Source of the DNA: Pseudomonas sp. NFIX28
GTDB lineage: Bacteria > Pseudomonadota > Gammaproteobacteria > Pseudomonadales > Pseudomonadaceae
DNA: 64,000 nucleotides
NCBI RefSeq assembly: GCF_900107395.1
Contig: NZ_FNPW01000002.1
Coordinates: forward strand, 124,001 to 188,000
Reading direction: 5' to 3'
Shown here: one piece after another, positions 34,594 to 42,695 of the stretch
Layout: each line of letters opens with the position of its first letter
Position numbering within the stretch: the first letter of the stretch is position 1
Made by a program: the position numbers and the translations under genes
Notes under the pieces: generated by a model
What the model saw: the letters and a program-made list of their open reading frames with translations, nothing else
Database searches by the model: none
What the model was told of the DNA's origin: nothing

Positions 34594-35248
34594 GGAGACA
34601 GAACTTCCGTGCAGGTTTATTTCAGGCAATGACGCTATGTTTCAGCGCCGGGAAATTCTAGAAGGCGAGATGAGCAGGATTAACAAGACATGTCTTGTGA
34701 GGCGGCGAGTTGTGTCTCGAATTGGATAGGTGGTGGGAATTCTTGATGATAAACAGAGTCGTTAAGTCTCTCTGCGCTTGCGGTTCCAATAATTGTTCAA
34801 AAGGAGCAGTGATATATTTCAGGGGCTGTGGGGCGAGGGAACATGAAGAACACTTGTTTAAGCGTGTGCGTGGAACTGGCAGGTACCCCTATTAACAAAC
34901 AGCTGGCGGGCGCTCGCTGTAGCCGAGAAAAACTGTTCGAGTTTAGTTGATTGCTACATTGATTCATCAAGCCTGAACGGCTTTTGCAGAAAGAGGCCCG
35001 TGTGATGTTCCAGTCGACAGAACAACCCAAACCTGTTCGATCGCGATCATTGCCGATTTCCCTCACCGAAGATTCTAAGGTCATGATGTTGAGCTGTTGG
35101 CAGTGCTCCAGCATCTGCGTCAAAACCGCGCCGCTCCTGGCTGCGACAGCTTGGGTGGAGGCGGATCTGTAGGTATGCCTGAGCGCACCAAATAAACGGG
35201 AGGCGGGACAACTTCCCTATTTTTGAGTTTTTGTTAAGGACTTCAACT
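34594..35248. other. Intergenic regulatory region upstream of the fimbrial operon
   Basis: About 650 bases with no supported gene between divergent transcription units. Short open frames here lack coding character. It should hold the fimbrial promoter on the minus strand. A perfect 16-base palindrome lies at 34683-34698. No sigma-70 boxes could be assigned with confidence. Confidence 0.6.
34683..34698. promoter_or_regulatory. Perfect palindrome upstream of the fimbrial operon
   Basis: ACAAGACATGTCTTGT is an exact 8+8 inverted repeat, 90 bases upstream of the pilin start. Its size and place suit an operator for a dimeric regulator, such as the LuxR-type regulator encoded at 24772. I found no second copy elsewhere in the window. 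Confidence 0.55.
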
Positions 35249-35572
35249 ATGAAAAAGCTGACAACTTCTGTATTTCCGTTAGTACTCACCTTGGGGGCAG
35301 TATTCTCTACTCCGGCCTCTGCTGATTGCGCACATAAACGTGCGGCCATTGAATATCAGATCCTGCAAGCGGAGAAGTACGGCAATACTCACCGCGTGGC
35401 AGGACTGAAAAGGGCGCTGAGTAGAATAAACGCCTATTGTGTCGACCACAGCTACGTCAGTCAGATCACAAGCGTGGAGAAGCTCGAAAGCAAACTGCAG
35501 GAAAAGCAGGATGACTTGAATGAAATAGCGACCAAACTGCGAGAGGCACAAGCGATGCCGGGTGATAGTTGA
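35249..35572 (+). CDS. DUF1090-family periplasmic protein (YqjC-like)
   Basis: A 107-residue protein with a signal peptide (MKKLTTSVFPLVLTLGAVFSTPASA) and the DUF1090 pattern: CAHKRAAIEYQILQAEKYGN, GLKRALSRINAYC, then a charged helical tail likely to form a coiled coil. Members such as E. coli YqjC are small exported proteins of unknown function. Start ATG 35249 opens the signal peptide; the upstream frame to 35231 is not needed. Confidence 0.85.
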   Translation: MKKLTTSVFPLVLTLGAVFSTPASADCAHKRAAIEYQILQAEKYGNTHRVAGLKRALSRINAYCVDHSYVSQITSVEKLESKLQEKQDDLNEIATKLREAQAMPGDS

Positions 35573-35828
35573 GGGACTTGCTTGGTATCTGAAGTCAACA
35601 CGCTGAGTTTGCAAACCAACATCATCAGGGAGTCAGTTTTGCGTTTCCTCTCAACAGGGCTGCAGGTCCCGTATCGTGGGGCCCCGCAGCGACAGTTTTA
35701 ATTCTCTAAGATCAGGCTGGCTACCGGCGTCCGACATCGCTCCGACGCCGGTCATGACGCTTGCGCCGGCGCCGGCCGGTCTGCCGTCGTTCAGGCGGCA
35801 AGTCCAACATAGAGATGTGAGGCACGTT

Positions 35829-35850
35829 GAGCGGCCAGTCTGGCCGCTCG
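35829..35850 (-). terminator. Hairpin after the beta-barrel protein gene
   Basis: A stem GAGCGGCCAG / CTGGCCGCTC with a tiny loop lies 14 bases downstream of the minus-strand gene that ends at 35864. The reading beyond it shows only a short T stretch. Confidence 0.6.
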
Positions 35851-35863
35851 ATGCCTGCGGGCG

Positions 35864-36364
35864 TTACCAGAGAATGAAAGCGGACGCCGTTGTCTGATTC
35901 AGGTTGATGTCGCCGACTTCCAGCACTTCATATTCGGCGCGCAGACCGATGTTGCGAAATACATCAAACTCGACGCCGGCGCCGTAGGTCATATTCACCC
36001 CGGTATCATCGTCGCTGGCATTCCCGTCGGCATCCCAGGCATGGGCACCGAGACTGCCGAAGACGCGCACCCGCTCTCCCAGCGGAAAGCCGAGGTGGGC
36101 ACTGGCCTGAACGGATTTGCCATCGAAATCGAGATCCTCGTCCTTGAATTGGCCGAGATCGACGAAGGCGCCTTCAAAGGCCAGGTAGCTGTTGACGCGA
36201 TAGCCTGCAAAAACCTTGTAGCTGTAATCCTCATCGCTCAGATGGGTTTTATCGGTTTCGATGCTGCTCACGCCTGCGCCAAGATACAGGCCTTTGTCAT
36301 CGGCCAGTGCCTGAAAAGACAGCAACGAAAGCAATGAAACGACGCCAATTTTTCGCAATAGCAT
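35864..36364 (-). CDS. Small outer-membrane beta-barrel protein (OmpA/OmpX-like)
   Basis: A 166-residue protein with a signal peptide (MLLRKIGVVSLLSLLSFQALA) followed by alternating hydrophobic strands of an 8-stranded barrel: GLYLGAGVSSIET, YSYKVFAGYRVNSYLAFEGAFVDLG, SAHLGFPLGERVRVFGSLG, GVEFDVFRNIGLRAEYEVL. The C-terminus ends in an aromatic residue (Trp), as OM proteins recognised by BamA do. It has no C-terminal OmpA peptidoglycan-binding domain. Loops are acidic (DADGNASDDD). Function unknown. Confidence 0.8.
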   Translation of the reverse strand: MLLRKIGVVSLLSLLSFQALADDKGLYLGAGVSSIETDKTHLSDEDYSYKVFAGYRVNSYLAFEGAFVDLGQFKDEDLDFDGKSVQASAHLGFPLGERVRVFGSLGAHAWDADGNASDDDTGVNMTYGAGVEFDVFRNIGLRAEYEVLEVGDINLNQTTASAFILW

Positions 36365-36534
36365 GTGAAATAAAATCCTTTACAGGTTTATCGATCGGGT
36401 TATTTGAATTCGATTAATCGCGAAGCCGATAACGGCATTGATTGATATTGATATGTGACATCGCCAAGCAAAAAACGCGGGAAGTTATTGATGGAAATAA
36501 CTAACTGCGGGGCGATTTTTTTGAAGCAAGAGTA

Positions 36535-36639
36535 TTAGTAACAATCAATCAACCAGGCCAACGCGACTCCACACAAATAGGCGGCAAGGCAATAGAAGAT
36601 CTTCTGTTTGAGCGACAGTGCATTTAATCGATAGCGCAT
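36535..36639 (-). CDS. Possible 34-residue single-helix membrane protein
   Basis: A short frame encoding MRYRLNALSLKQKIFY followed by CLAAYLCGVALAWLIDCY: a basic N-terminus and then one hydrophobic helix, the usual plan of a small inner-membrane protein. An AAGGGA site lies 9 bases before the ATG. It sits between the beta-barrel gene and the AraC regulator on the same strand. There is no known family that I recognise, and such a short frame could occur by chance. Confidence 0.4.
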   Translation of the reverse strand: MRYRLNALSLKQKIFYCLAAYLCGVALAWLIDCY

Positions 36640-36753
36640 GCTTGTCCGTCCCTTGGGTTGGAAATAATCAATATTGGCCATTGGGCTTGGCGGATGAAAA
36701 TTATTGATTGTCATTTGTTGGGCTTGATGCCGCTGCAGGGCGCTGCGCGGCCG

Positions 36754-37683
36754 TCAGTTCGCGGCGTTGCGCCTGGCCGTTTCTGACGGAGGTTCCCCAT
36801 AGGCGTCCTGATAGGCCTTGGAAAACCGGCCCAAGTGGTGGAAATTCCAATACATCGCGGTTTCGGTAACCGTTGGCCAGGTGTTGCGGATCAAGTCTCG
36901 ACGGACATTCGCGAGCCTCAGGTTTTTAATATAGGCAATCGGCGAAATCCCGAAAGTTTCGGAAAAACCGTGGTGCAAACTGCGCGAGGTGGTTTCAAAC
37001 TGCGTGACCAGCGCTGTCATGTTGAGCGATTTCTTGGTGTTCTGGTGAATGTAATCCATGACGTCCGTCGCGACTTTCCTTCTTCTCGGAGAGTTAAGTT
37101 CAGAGCGACTAACAGGCGTCAGGGCCCGTAATAGGGAAACCAGCAGAACACTTTCAATGGCGGCGCCGCGGCGCTGTTTGGCGTTGATAAAATAAGTGCC
37201 GATTTTCTCCAGGGCAGCTTGAATCAGCTTGAAGTTCGCAGCCTGAAAGCGCTGCTCCTTTCGATGTGCAAATATATCGATCACCGAATGTTCTTCCAGG
37301 CACTGCGCATAATGTTCCAGCGTTGTGCTGAGGATGAAAATGGTCTCATTCGGCTCGCAAATGTAATGCACGGGCTCGCAGCTATGGAGCACGACGATTT
37401 CGTTAGGCCGCAGCGCATGGTTGTTTACCAGCGGACGGCCGACGGAAGTCTGTGAAATGACAAAGGTCACAAAGCCATGGGGAACCGAACCGGTCAGGGT
37501 GACAGCTGAATCGAACTCCAGCCGGCTGCATTGGAACCTGGAGCTGTGAATGAGCCTGTGTTGTCGAATGCTTGCTTTGCGCTCTGATGGAATGAGGTTC
37601 ATCCCCCACGGCCCAATCGTTCTCTTGGGAGTGCCCGCGGGAATTGAAGTTACATGAAAGACGTCATCAGGAATGTTGCGCAT
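36754..37683 (-). CDS. AraC-family transcriptional regulator
   Basis: A 309-residue regulator with an N-terminal cupin-like sensing region (about 1-190) and a C-terminal AraC DNA-binding domain (about 205-305). The second helix-turn-helix reads WNFHHLGRFSKAYQDAYGEPPSE. The C-terminal pattern (TTSRSLHHGFSETFGISPIAYIKNLRL) resembles EutR-like members. The inducer is unknown. It is flanked by small secreted protein genes on the same strand and may control them. Confidence 0.85.
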   Translation of the reverse strand: MRNIPDDVFHVTSIPAGTPKRTIGPWGMNLIPSERKASIRQHRLIHSSRFQCSRLEFDSAVTLTGSVPHGFVTFVISQTSVGRPLVNNHALRPNEIVVLHSCEPVHYICEPNETIFILSTTLEHYAQCLEEHSVIDIFAHRKEQRFQAANFKLIQAALEKIGTYFINAKQRRGAAIESVLLVSLLRALTPVSRSELNSPRRRKVATDVMDYIHQNTKKSLNMTALVTQFETTSRSLHHGFSETFGISPIAYIKNLRLANVRRDLIRNTWPTVTETAMYWNFHHLGRFSKAYQDAYGEPPSETARRNAAN

Positions 37684-37715
37684 GGAATTGAATACTCTTC
37701 AGCCAATGGATAGTG

Positions 37716-38066
37716 CTAAACGGTTTTTTCAGGCGTCGTTGGCTCTGGCGTAAGCTCCAATGCTGCTGAAAAAACGTACGTATCGCTTGTTGGCAAATTC
37801 AGGTTTTGAAGTTTGCACGACGCTGTTTTCGAACCGAAAATCGCCGTTTTCTGAACTGTCGGGTCGATGGCCGCTGCATCAAAGGCAAAGTAATCGTTGG
37901 CTGGATAGTCGCTGCGAATCCTGTAGTTGGACTGTTCATCGGCCAATGTCTTTTTGCGGTTTTCAATAGTGGTCAGGTCAGGCCGGTAGACTTCCTCATC
38001 CTTGATCATGGCCTTGAGCGAAAGCACGACACCAAAAGAGACGGTTGCGAGATTTTTTAGCAGCAT
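37716..38066 (-). CDS. Small exported protein of unknown function
   Basis: A 116-residue protein not recognised as a known family. It begins MLLKNLATVSFGVVLSLKA, a plausible signal peptide, then is hydrophilic with acidic stretches and a Pro/Thr-rich end (LTPEPTTPEKTV). ATG 38066 follows an AAGGAA site; the longer frame to 38105 is not supported. It lies 32 bases before the AraC gene and near the ToxR/ToxS-like pair. Confidence 0.6.
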   Translation of the reverse strand: MLLKNLATVSFGVVLSLKAMIKDEEVYRPDLTTIENRKKTLADEQSNYRIRSDYPANDYFAFDAAAIDPTVQKTAIFGSKTASCKLQNLNLPTSDTYVFSAALELTPEPTTPEKTV

Positions 38067-38242
38067 TGATGTGCGTTCCTTATTAATGATTTTCAGGCAG
38101 AACACAGCGTCAGCCGCATCGCTTCACGGCTTGGCCTGTGGATAGTCTTGCGATGCGTATTAAGGCCAGAACTCAGGTGGTCGACGATCAAATAGCGGAT
38201 TGGGTTTTTTCAAAGTCCGGCCAGCCCGCTAGGGAGCCACGA

Positions 38243-38542
38243 TCAAATGGGAATTAATGAATAGTCTTGAACTTCATTAATGGTGTCCGGTGGCGGGAAA
38301 GGAACGGGAAGATCCATCGTGCCTTCGTCGTCATGCTGTTCATTTTCAAAGTAGATTTTCAGTTGCGACAGTTTCAGCTTCTCGTTCGGGCTCAACTCGA
38401 TCTGGTAGAGCTCGATCTCGGTGCTGGCGCTGGAGTGCTCGTTTTGCGCCACCGAATAAAAGGGCAGCGCAGCCAGGGAGAGCACTGCCAGGATCCTGGT
38501 TATCATCGATTTGACGACTCGCAAAAAAAGGTACGTTTTCAT
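38243..38542 (-). CDS. Small secreted acidic protein of unknown function
   Basis: A 99-residue product with a hydrophobic leader (MKTYLFLRVVKSMITRILAV followed by LSLAALPFYSVAQ) and an acidic mature part rich in Glu/Asp and Pro (VPFPPPDT). No family is recognised. A second possible start is the ATG at 38506, giving 87 residues. The longer frame to 38626 precedes any signal sequence. It lies downstream of the ToxR/ToxS-like pair on the same strand. Confidence 0.55.
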   Translation of the reverse strand: MKTYLFLRVVKSMITRILAVLSLAALPFYSVAQNEHSSASTEIELYQIELSPNEKLKLSQLKIYFENEQHDDEGTMDLPVPFPPPDTINEVQDYSLIPI

Positions 38543-38760
38543 CGGGCACCCGCAAGAGTGTTTGAATGAGGGACGCGGAGCCGGTTTCTGCCCGGGGGGC
38601 AACAGGCACGGCTCCGAACGCGACAATGGCGAGATCTTCAGGGGGAGGGAGCGTCTGATTCAAATCAGTGATTATTATTTTTCTGTTTGAATCGGCATTG
38701 GCGGACAACGGGCATCAAGCCCCTGTCGCCTGGTCAAGCTTGAGTGGGGCGTGGCAGGGG

Positions 38761-39243
38761 CTAGTGGTTCATGCAGCGCAGGCGGCTCAGTTCATGCACA
38801 TAAACGCACATGGTGTTTTTATCGGTAGTGGGGATCAGTTCGTAATTCAGAACAGCGCCTTCTTGCAGGACGTATTGGCGTTTGAAAAAAAGATCCGGCG
38901 TCTTTTCGATGGCGAACAGTTCGTTATCCTGGCTTAACTTGACGGTCCTGATCTTGATTTGAACGTGATGATTACTCTCACGGATAACGTCCGCCGAAAT
39001 AGTAGAGTTACGAATTTTTCCGTTCAGGCTTTCCAGCGTGGTCTGGGTAAGTCGACCGTGCCCAATGGTCATGTACTCTTCCGTATTGAGTTGGTTCGAA
39101 TCTTCCAGCCACTGTTGGGTGATGGTTTGATAACTGATGTTTTCCATGTAGTGAGTGGGCGAGTAAGTCAGCGAGAAAATACACGCGGCGTTAATGGCTC
39201 CCAGCACTAGCCAATGGGCGGTCGACGATATGGTTGGCTTCAT
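38761..39243 (-). CDS. ToxS/PsaF-like membrane-anchored periplasmic partner of the ToxR-like regulator
   Basis: A 160-residue protein with one N-terminal membrane helix (about 9-26, AHWLVLGAINAACIFSLTY) and a periplasmic domain of about 130 residues. Its ATG overlaps the stop of the ToxR-like gene (ATGA). A GGAGG site lies just upstream. This architecture and coupling match ToxS and PsaF/MyfF, which stabilise a ToxR-type regulator from the periplasm. Sequence identity to ToxS is not evident by eye, so the role is inferred from layout. Confidence 0.6.
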   Translation of the reverse strand: MKPTISSTAHWLVLGAINAACIFSLTYSPTHYMENISYQTITQQWLEDSNQLNTEEYMTIGHGRLTQTTLESLNGKIRNSTISADVIRESNHHVQIKIRTVKLSQDNELFAIEKTPDLFFKRQYVLQEGAVLNYELIPTTDKNTMCVYVHELSRLRCMNH

Positions 39244-40055
39244 AGGGTGGCCTCCAAACATTGCCGGATCATCAGTGCGAAGTCTTTCTGTTCGCTGTGC
39301 CATTGCAGGTTTGCAGTGCTGAGATCCGGGCGGGCGCACGAAACGGAATAATTTGATTTAGCGAGAGTCAACCAGACCTGGCCTTTCAACTCGGGTGACT
39401 GTTGAACCTGTTTGGCCGAAAGATCCCTCAGCGATTGGGCTTCGGCGACCGTGTTGGCCACTGCATGAATGACCAGATCGTTCTGTTTTATGCTGGAAAC
39501 TTCAATTTTCGGAGTGTCGAAGCCCGAGCGGAAACCGGTAAAGGCACACACGCCCAAGGTCAGGACGTAACCGATCAACTGGGCCTTGGTGATGCGAGTC
39601 GATGGCCTGGCTTTTTCCGCAGGCAACGGCAGCGGATCTTTCGGGGCTTCAGGCACTTCAATGACCGGCTCGACCGGTTGCGCGGCGGTATCTGGCGGCA
39701 TCGGCAAGTCGGCGGGCGCATCGACTACATACTGGCGATTGAAGCAATAGCCTCTTCGCGGAACCGTCATCAAGATCTCGTGATCTCGACTGTCGTTGAG
39801 AATGTTGCGAAGAGAAAAAACGGCCTGATTCAAACTGCCGGAGGCGACGACACGGTCATTCCAGGTGTAGTCGATGATTTCCTCGCGGCTTTTAGTCTGA
39901 CCCGGTTCCATCAGCAGCAGATTCAGTAGACGCGATTCAGCCCTGCCTATCGTGGAGTTTTGCACCTCTCCAAGAGGTGTGGTGATAGAGAGCAAGGCGG
40001 TATCCGGGTCGAAAACAACCATGGCGTCGTTTTTCAACTTGAAGGCGTAGCGCAT
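39240..40055 (-). CDS. Membrane-anchored ToxR/CadC-like transcriptional regulator
   Basis: A 271-residue one-component membrane regulator. Residues 1-110 form an OmpR-type winged helix (SRLLNLLLMEPGQTKSREEI, VFSLRNILND, TVPRRGYCF). A Pro-rich linker (PADLPMPPDTAAQPVEP...) leads to a membrane helix near 162-178 (LIGYVLTLGVCAFTGF) and a periplasmic domain of about 90 residues with two cysteines. ToxR proteins sense bile, pH or redox through such a domain. The gene overlaps its ToxS-like partner by 4 bases. Likely targets are the neighbouring secreted proteins; this is inferred. Confidence 0.82.
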   Translation of the reverse strand: MRYAFKLKNDAMVVFDPDTALLSITTPLGEVQNSTIGRAESRLLNLLLMEPGQTKSREEIIDYTWNDRVVASGSLNQAVFSLRNILNDSRDHEILMTVPRRGYCFNRQYVVDAPADLPMPPDTAAQPVEPVIEVPEAPKDPLPLPAEKARPSTRITKAQLIGYVLTLGVCAFTGFRSGFDTPKIEVSSIKQNDLVIHAVANTVAEAQSLRDLSAKQVQQSPELKGQVWLTLAKSNYSVSCARPDLSTANLQWHSEQKDFALMIRQCLEATL

Positions 40056-40500
40056 GGGAATCCTTCGTTCAGGTGGTTCTGGCTGAGTATAGAGACGGCG
40101 TCGATGGCACGCGGATGGGCGCGCGAAGTGCAGGGAGAATCACTGGACACTGCTGGAACAGCCCATCAAAAGTCTCACTGGAATCAAGCAAGGAAACCAC
40201 GGGAGTTAATCGCAGGCAGCGATGATGCTCAGTGCGAGTCATCTGCGCCATCCGAAAAGTGCAAGGCAGTGTATCGGACGGCCTGTTATTCAAGCACAAG
40301 CTTGCGGCCAGTCATATCCGCCGTGCTGTATTGCAGCGGACCGCTGGACAAGGATGGCGGGCGAGAGCTCGCCGGAGGGAGAAGAAAAGAGGGGCGGTAC
40401 TTAAGGGGAGGGGCGAACGTGCAGGCATTCCAGTGCAGCATGCGAAATTGATTTTCCAATCTGCATCAAGAATGCCCGCGCTGTGTAAAAGTCCGGCGCC
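40056..40500. other. Intergenic stretch without a supported gene
   Basis: 445 bases between the ToxR-like gene and the glycine-zipper protein gene. Short open frames on both strands show no family resemblance or good ribosome sites. It probably contains the promoter of the ToxR-like gene on the minus strand. Confidence 0.5.
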
Positions 40501-40962
40501 TCAAGGCAGGACGTTGTAACCACGCTGTTGCAGGCAACTGGTGTACACCGAGTTATTGGCGGTGACGTTCTGTTCGCTGGTTTTCTGGTCCTGCCTGCGT
40601 TCCTGGCGCTGTCTCGACGCGCCGATCATTGCCCCGGCCGTCGCGGCGCTGCGCGCACGGTTCTGGCGATAGTCCTGCTTGATATCGTCGTCGATCTGGT
40701 CGTAGACGTTTTCATGTTGCCGGCCCCGGACCTCCGCGGCAGTGGCCCCGGCGATGGCCGCGGTGGTGGCGCCTTTTACCCGGCCGCCGGCCGGCACGGT
40801 GTTCTGTGTCGGGAACTGCGCGTTGGCCTGCGACTGGCAGGCGCTGGTGTCTTGCTGGATCGTCTGGGAAGTCTGGCCCTTTAATGGAACCACCGTCGCC
40901 GCCATCGCACCGGAGCTGGCGAGCAATACAAAGGCCGATAAGGCAAAGCTGAAAATTTTCAT
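40501..40962 (-). CDS. Glycine-zipper-like envelope protein
   Basis: A 153-residue exported protein: signal peptide MKIFSFALSAFVLLASSGAMA, a small glycine/alanine-rich segment (VKGATTAAIAGATAAEVRG, then SAATAGAMIGAS) typical of glycine-zipper OM proteins, and a Gln/Arg-rich middle (RQRQERRQDQK). Two cysteines (ACQSQ and SCLQQRGY) may form a disulfide. Pattern ACQ...SCLQQRGY is common in small envelope proteins of pseudomonads. No specific function known. ATG 40962 is preferred over an upstream TTG. Confidence 0.7.
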   Translation of the reverse strand: MKIFSFALSAFVLLASSGAMAATVVPLKGQTSQTIQQDTSACQSQANAQFPTQNTVPAGGRVKGATTAAIAGATAAEVRGRQHENVYDQIDDDIKQDYRQNRARSAATAGAMIGASRQRQERRQDQKTSEQNVTANNSVYTSCLQQRGYNVLP

Positions 40963-41092
40963 CAAGTCGGACTCTCATTGGCCGTCGTTACCCGGCCTGG
41001 CGGTTTGTCTTTGCAGACGCAGCGTGACTGCCGTTCCTCAAACCCGGACCTTTCGATGCAATGCAACGTTTGCACCTGGGCCTGCGCGTTGG

Positions 41093-41773
41093 TTACTGCT
41101 TGGAAAGCAACGTCTGCATGTCGTTTGTCATGCCTTTGAATGCAGCCTTGAAGTCATTGGCGACTATCGGCTGGCTGGCATTTTCCAAGGTCTCGCCGAA
41201 CACCTTGCGAACCATCTTGGCGACCGGCAAACCGGTTTTAGCATCGATCAAATCTGCTTCCAGATACAGCTCCGCCGTCTGATCGCGATGACCGGTAGCG
41301 GCCTGCGTTGCGCCGACGATGGCCGCGATAGGGACGACCTCATACCAATGCATGCCTTCGTTGCTGGCGCTGACCTGGGTGATTGCCGCCTGCAGGATCA
41401 AGGTCTTCGAATGGGCCGGTGCCTGGCGCACGCTCGAGACGACCGTGTAGGACGGCGCGAATGCGTTCCTTACGCTGTTGCTGGCATTGACCTGCAGGTC
41501 CTTGAGGGTTTGCAGGTTGACCCGCTCGGTCGCTTTCGGCGAGGGATACAGCATCACCTCCTTGAATACGACGGTGGAATAGGCATGAGGATCAAACCCA
41601 GGCGCTACCCAGCGCAGCACGGTCTGCTCGCTGGGCGTGGTGTGTTCTTCCAGGCCCTCGTAGTTGGGCAAGAAGCCCGAATATTGCTCTTGCTGCGCCA
41701 CCTTCGAGACACAGCCGACCTGGAATACGCAACTCAGGACGATTCCTACGAGCCATTTGTTCGACATGCACAT
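41093..41773 (-). CDS. DUF3313-family outer-membrane lipoprotein
   Basis: A 226-residue lipoprotein with a signal sequence ending in the lipobox-like VFQVGC. The following sequence (YSGFLPNYEGLEE, then a beta-rich domain with VVPIAAIVGATQAATGHRDQTAELYLEADL) matches the DUF3313 pattern of uncharacterised lipoproteins. ATG 41773 and 41767 are both possible; the long frame to 41932 has no leader. It lies 130 bases upstream of the glycine-zipper gene on the same strand. Confidence 0.72.
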   Translation of the reverse strand: MCMSNKWLVGIVLSCVFQVGCVSKVAQQEQYSGFLPNYEGLEEHTTPSEQTVLRWVAPGFDPHAYSTVVFKEVMLYPSPKATERVNLQTLKDLQVNASNSVRNAFAPSYTVVSSVRQAPAHSKTLILQAAITQVSASNEGMHWYEVVPIAAIVGATQAATGHRDQTAELYLEADLIDAKTGLPVAKMVRKVFGETLENASQPIVANDFKAAFKGMTNDMQTLLSKQ

Positions 41774-42695
41774 ATGTTCTGTTTCCCAGTGATGAAAGTT
41801 GACATTGCGGTTTCCTAACCTTGCCCCCGATGCACCCTTGAGCTGACGCCAGGCGATGCCTGCCCGTCGCTCAAAGCGTGGCGCAATGCTGCCCGCGGGG
41901 GCGGGATAATCCGAATCAATAATCCTCAACAATGATCAAACTTCTCCGCCAGGGCCCGTGCGGCCTAGGTCGCGGGATGGCGCAACCCGCTACGCCCGGT
42001 CGTCGCGGCGCTTGCGCCAAAGGCCCAGCGGATTGCCCGGGGCAAATTTGGACGTGGGTCCGACGCCGCCGGCTCCGGGCCGATATGGCTCCTTGCCTTA
42101 TGTCCGGATTGTTCAAAACACTATGATGAAACGATATAGCAACTGATTTGCGCTTCGAAAAAGCTTGGCCTATACCTCCAAGCCACACATTGATGAGGTG
42201 TGTGGCAAGCAAGGGTTCATGGAACTGAACTCCTGCATAACAAGGATAGTTTCAGCGCTTCAAGGATGATTCAGCCATGCATGCGTATCGGCGTTTTGGT
42301 CGTTGTTCCGTTTTCCAGCGAAACCACGTTTCTTCATTCCAGGCTCTCGGCCTGGTCGTTTATTGCGACCGGCATTCGACCCGGCCTGATTCCCCCCGTA
42401 CTGCTCGCCTTCGCGGCGCTACTTCTTCTGCCCATCGCGCCTGTATGGCTTCCCGGCCTCATCCGGGTGTCGGCGCGTGGCGTGAAACATCCGGGTGTTC
42501 GACCCGGGTGACCCTGGGCAACGGCCCGAACGGACCCTCTCAAGGCGATCCGTTGTCCTGAGGCAATCCTGCCTCGATTGCAGCGAATGTCGGAACGGCT
42601 CGGCTCACCCCACAGGTGGCCCGAGGCGGGTCCCGTGTAGTCGTTCGTCCAACCTTTTATGACGCAGTACCCACTTTTCCAGGATGGAGATGGTT
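41774..42695. other. Long intergenic stretch before the 12-gene operon
   Basis: About 920 bases without a supported gene. Several overlapping open frames exist on both strands, but none has a family match or a convincing ribosome site. A hairpin CCGGGT-GTTCG-ACCCGG occurs at 42491-42507. The promoter of the operon starting at 42696 must lie at the 3' end of this stretch or further up, but I could not place it. Confidence 0.5.

Noticed and set aside
34710..34895. Plus-strand frame of 61 codons upstream of the DUF1090 gene
   Set aside because: Composition is not protein-like and no ribosome site precedes it; more likely part of the fimbrial regulatory region.
40069..40451. Overlapping short frames on both strands between the ToxR-like and glycine-zipper genes
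   Set aside because: Mutually exclusive, low-complexity translations with no recognisable domain.
41932..42561. Several frames of 60-100 codons before the 12-gene operon
   Set aside because: Arg/Pro-rich translations typical of random GC-rich frames; no start context or homology.
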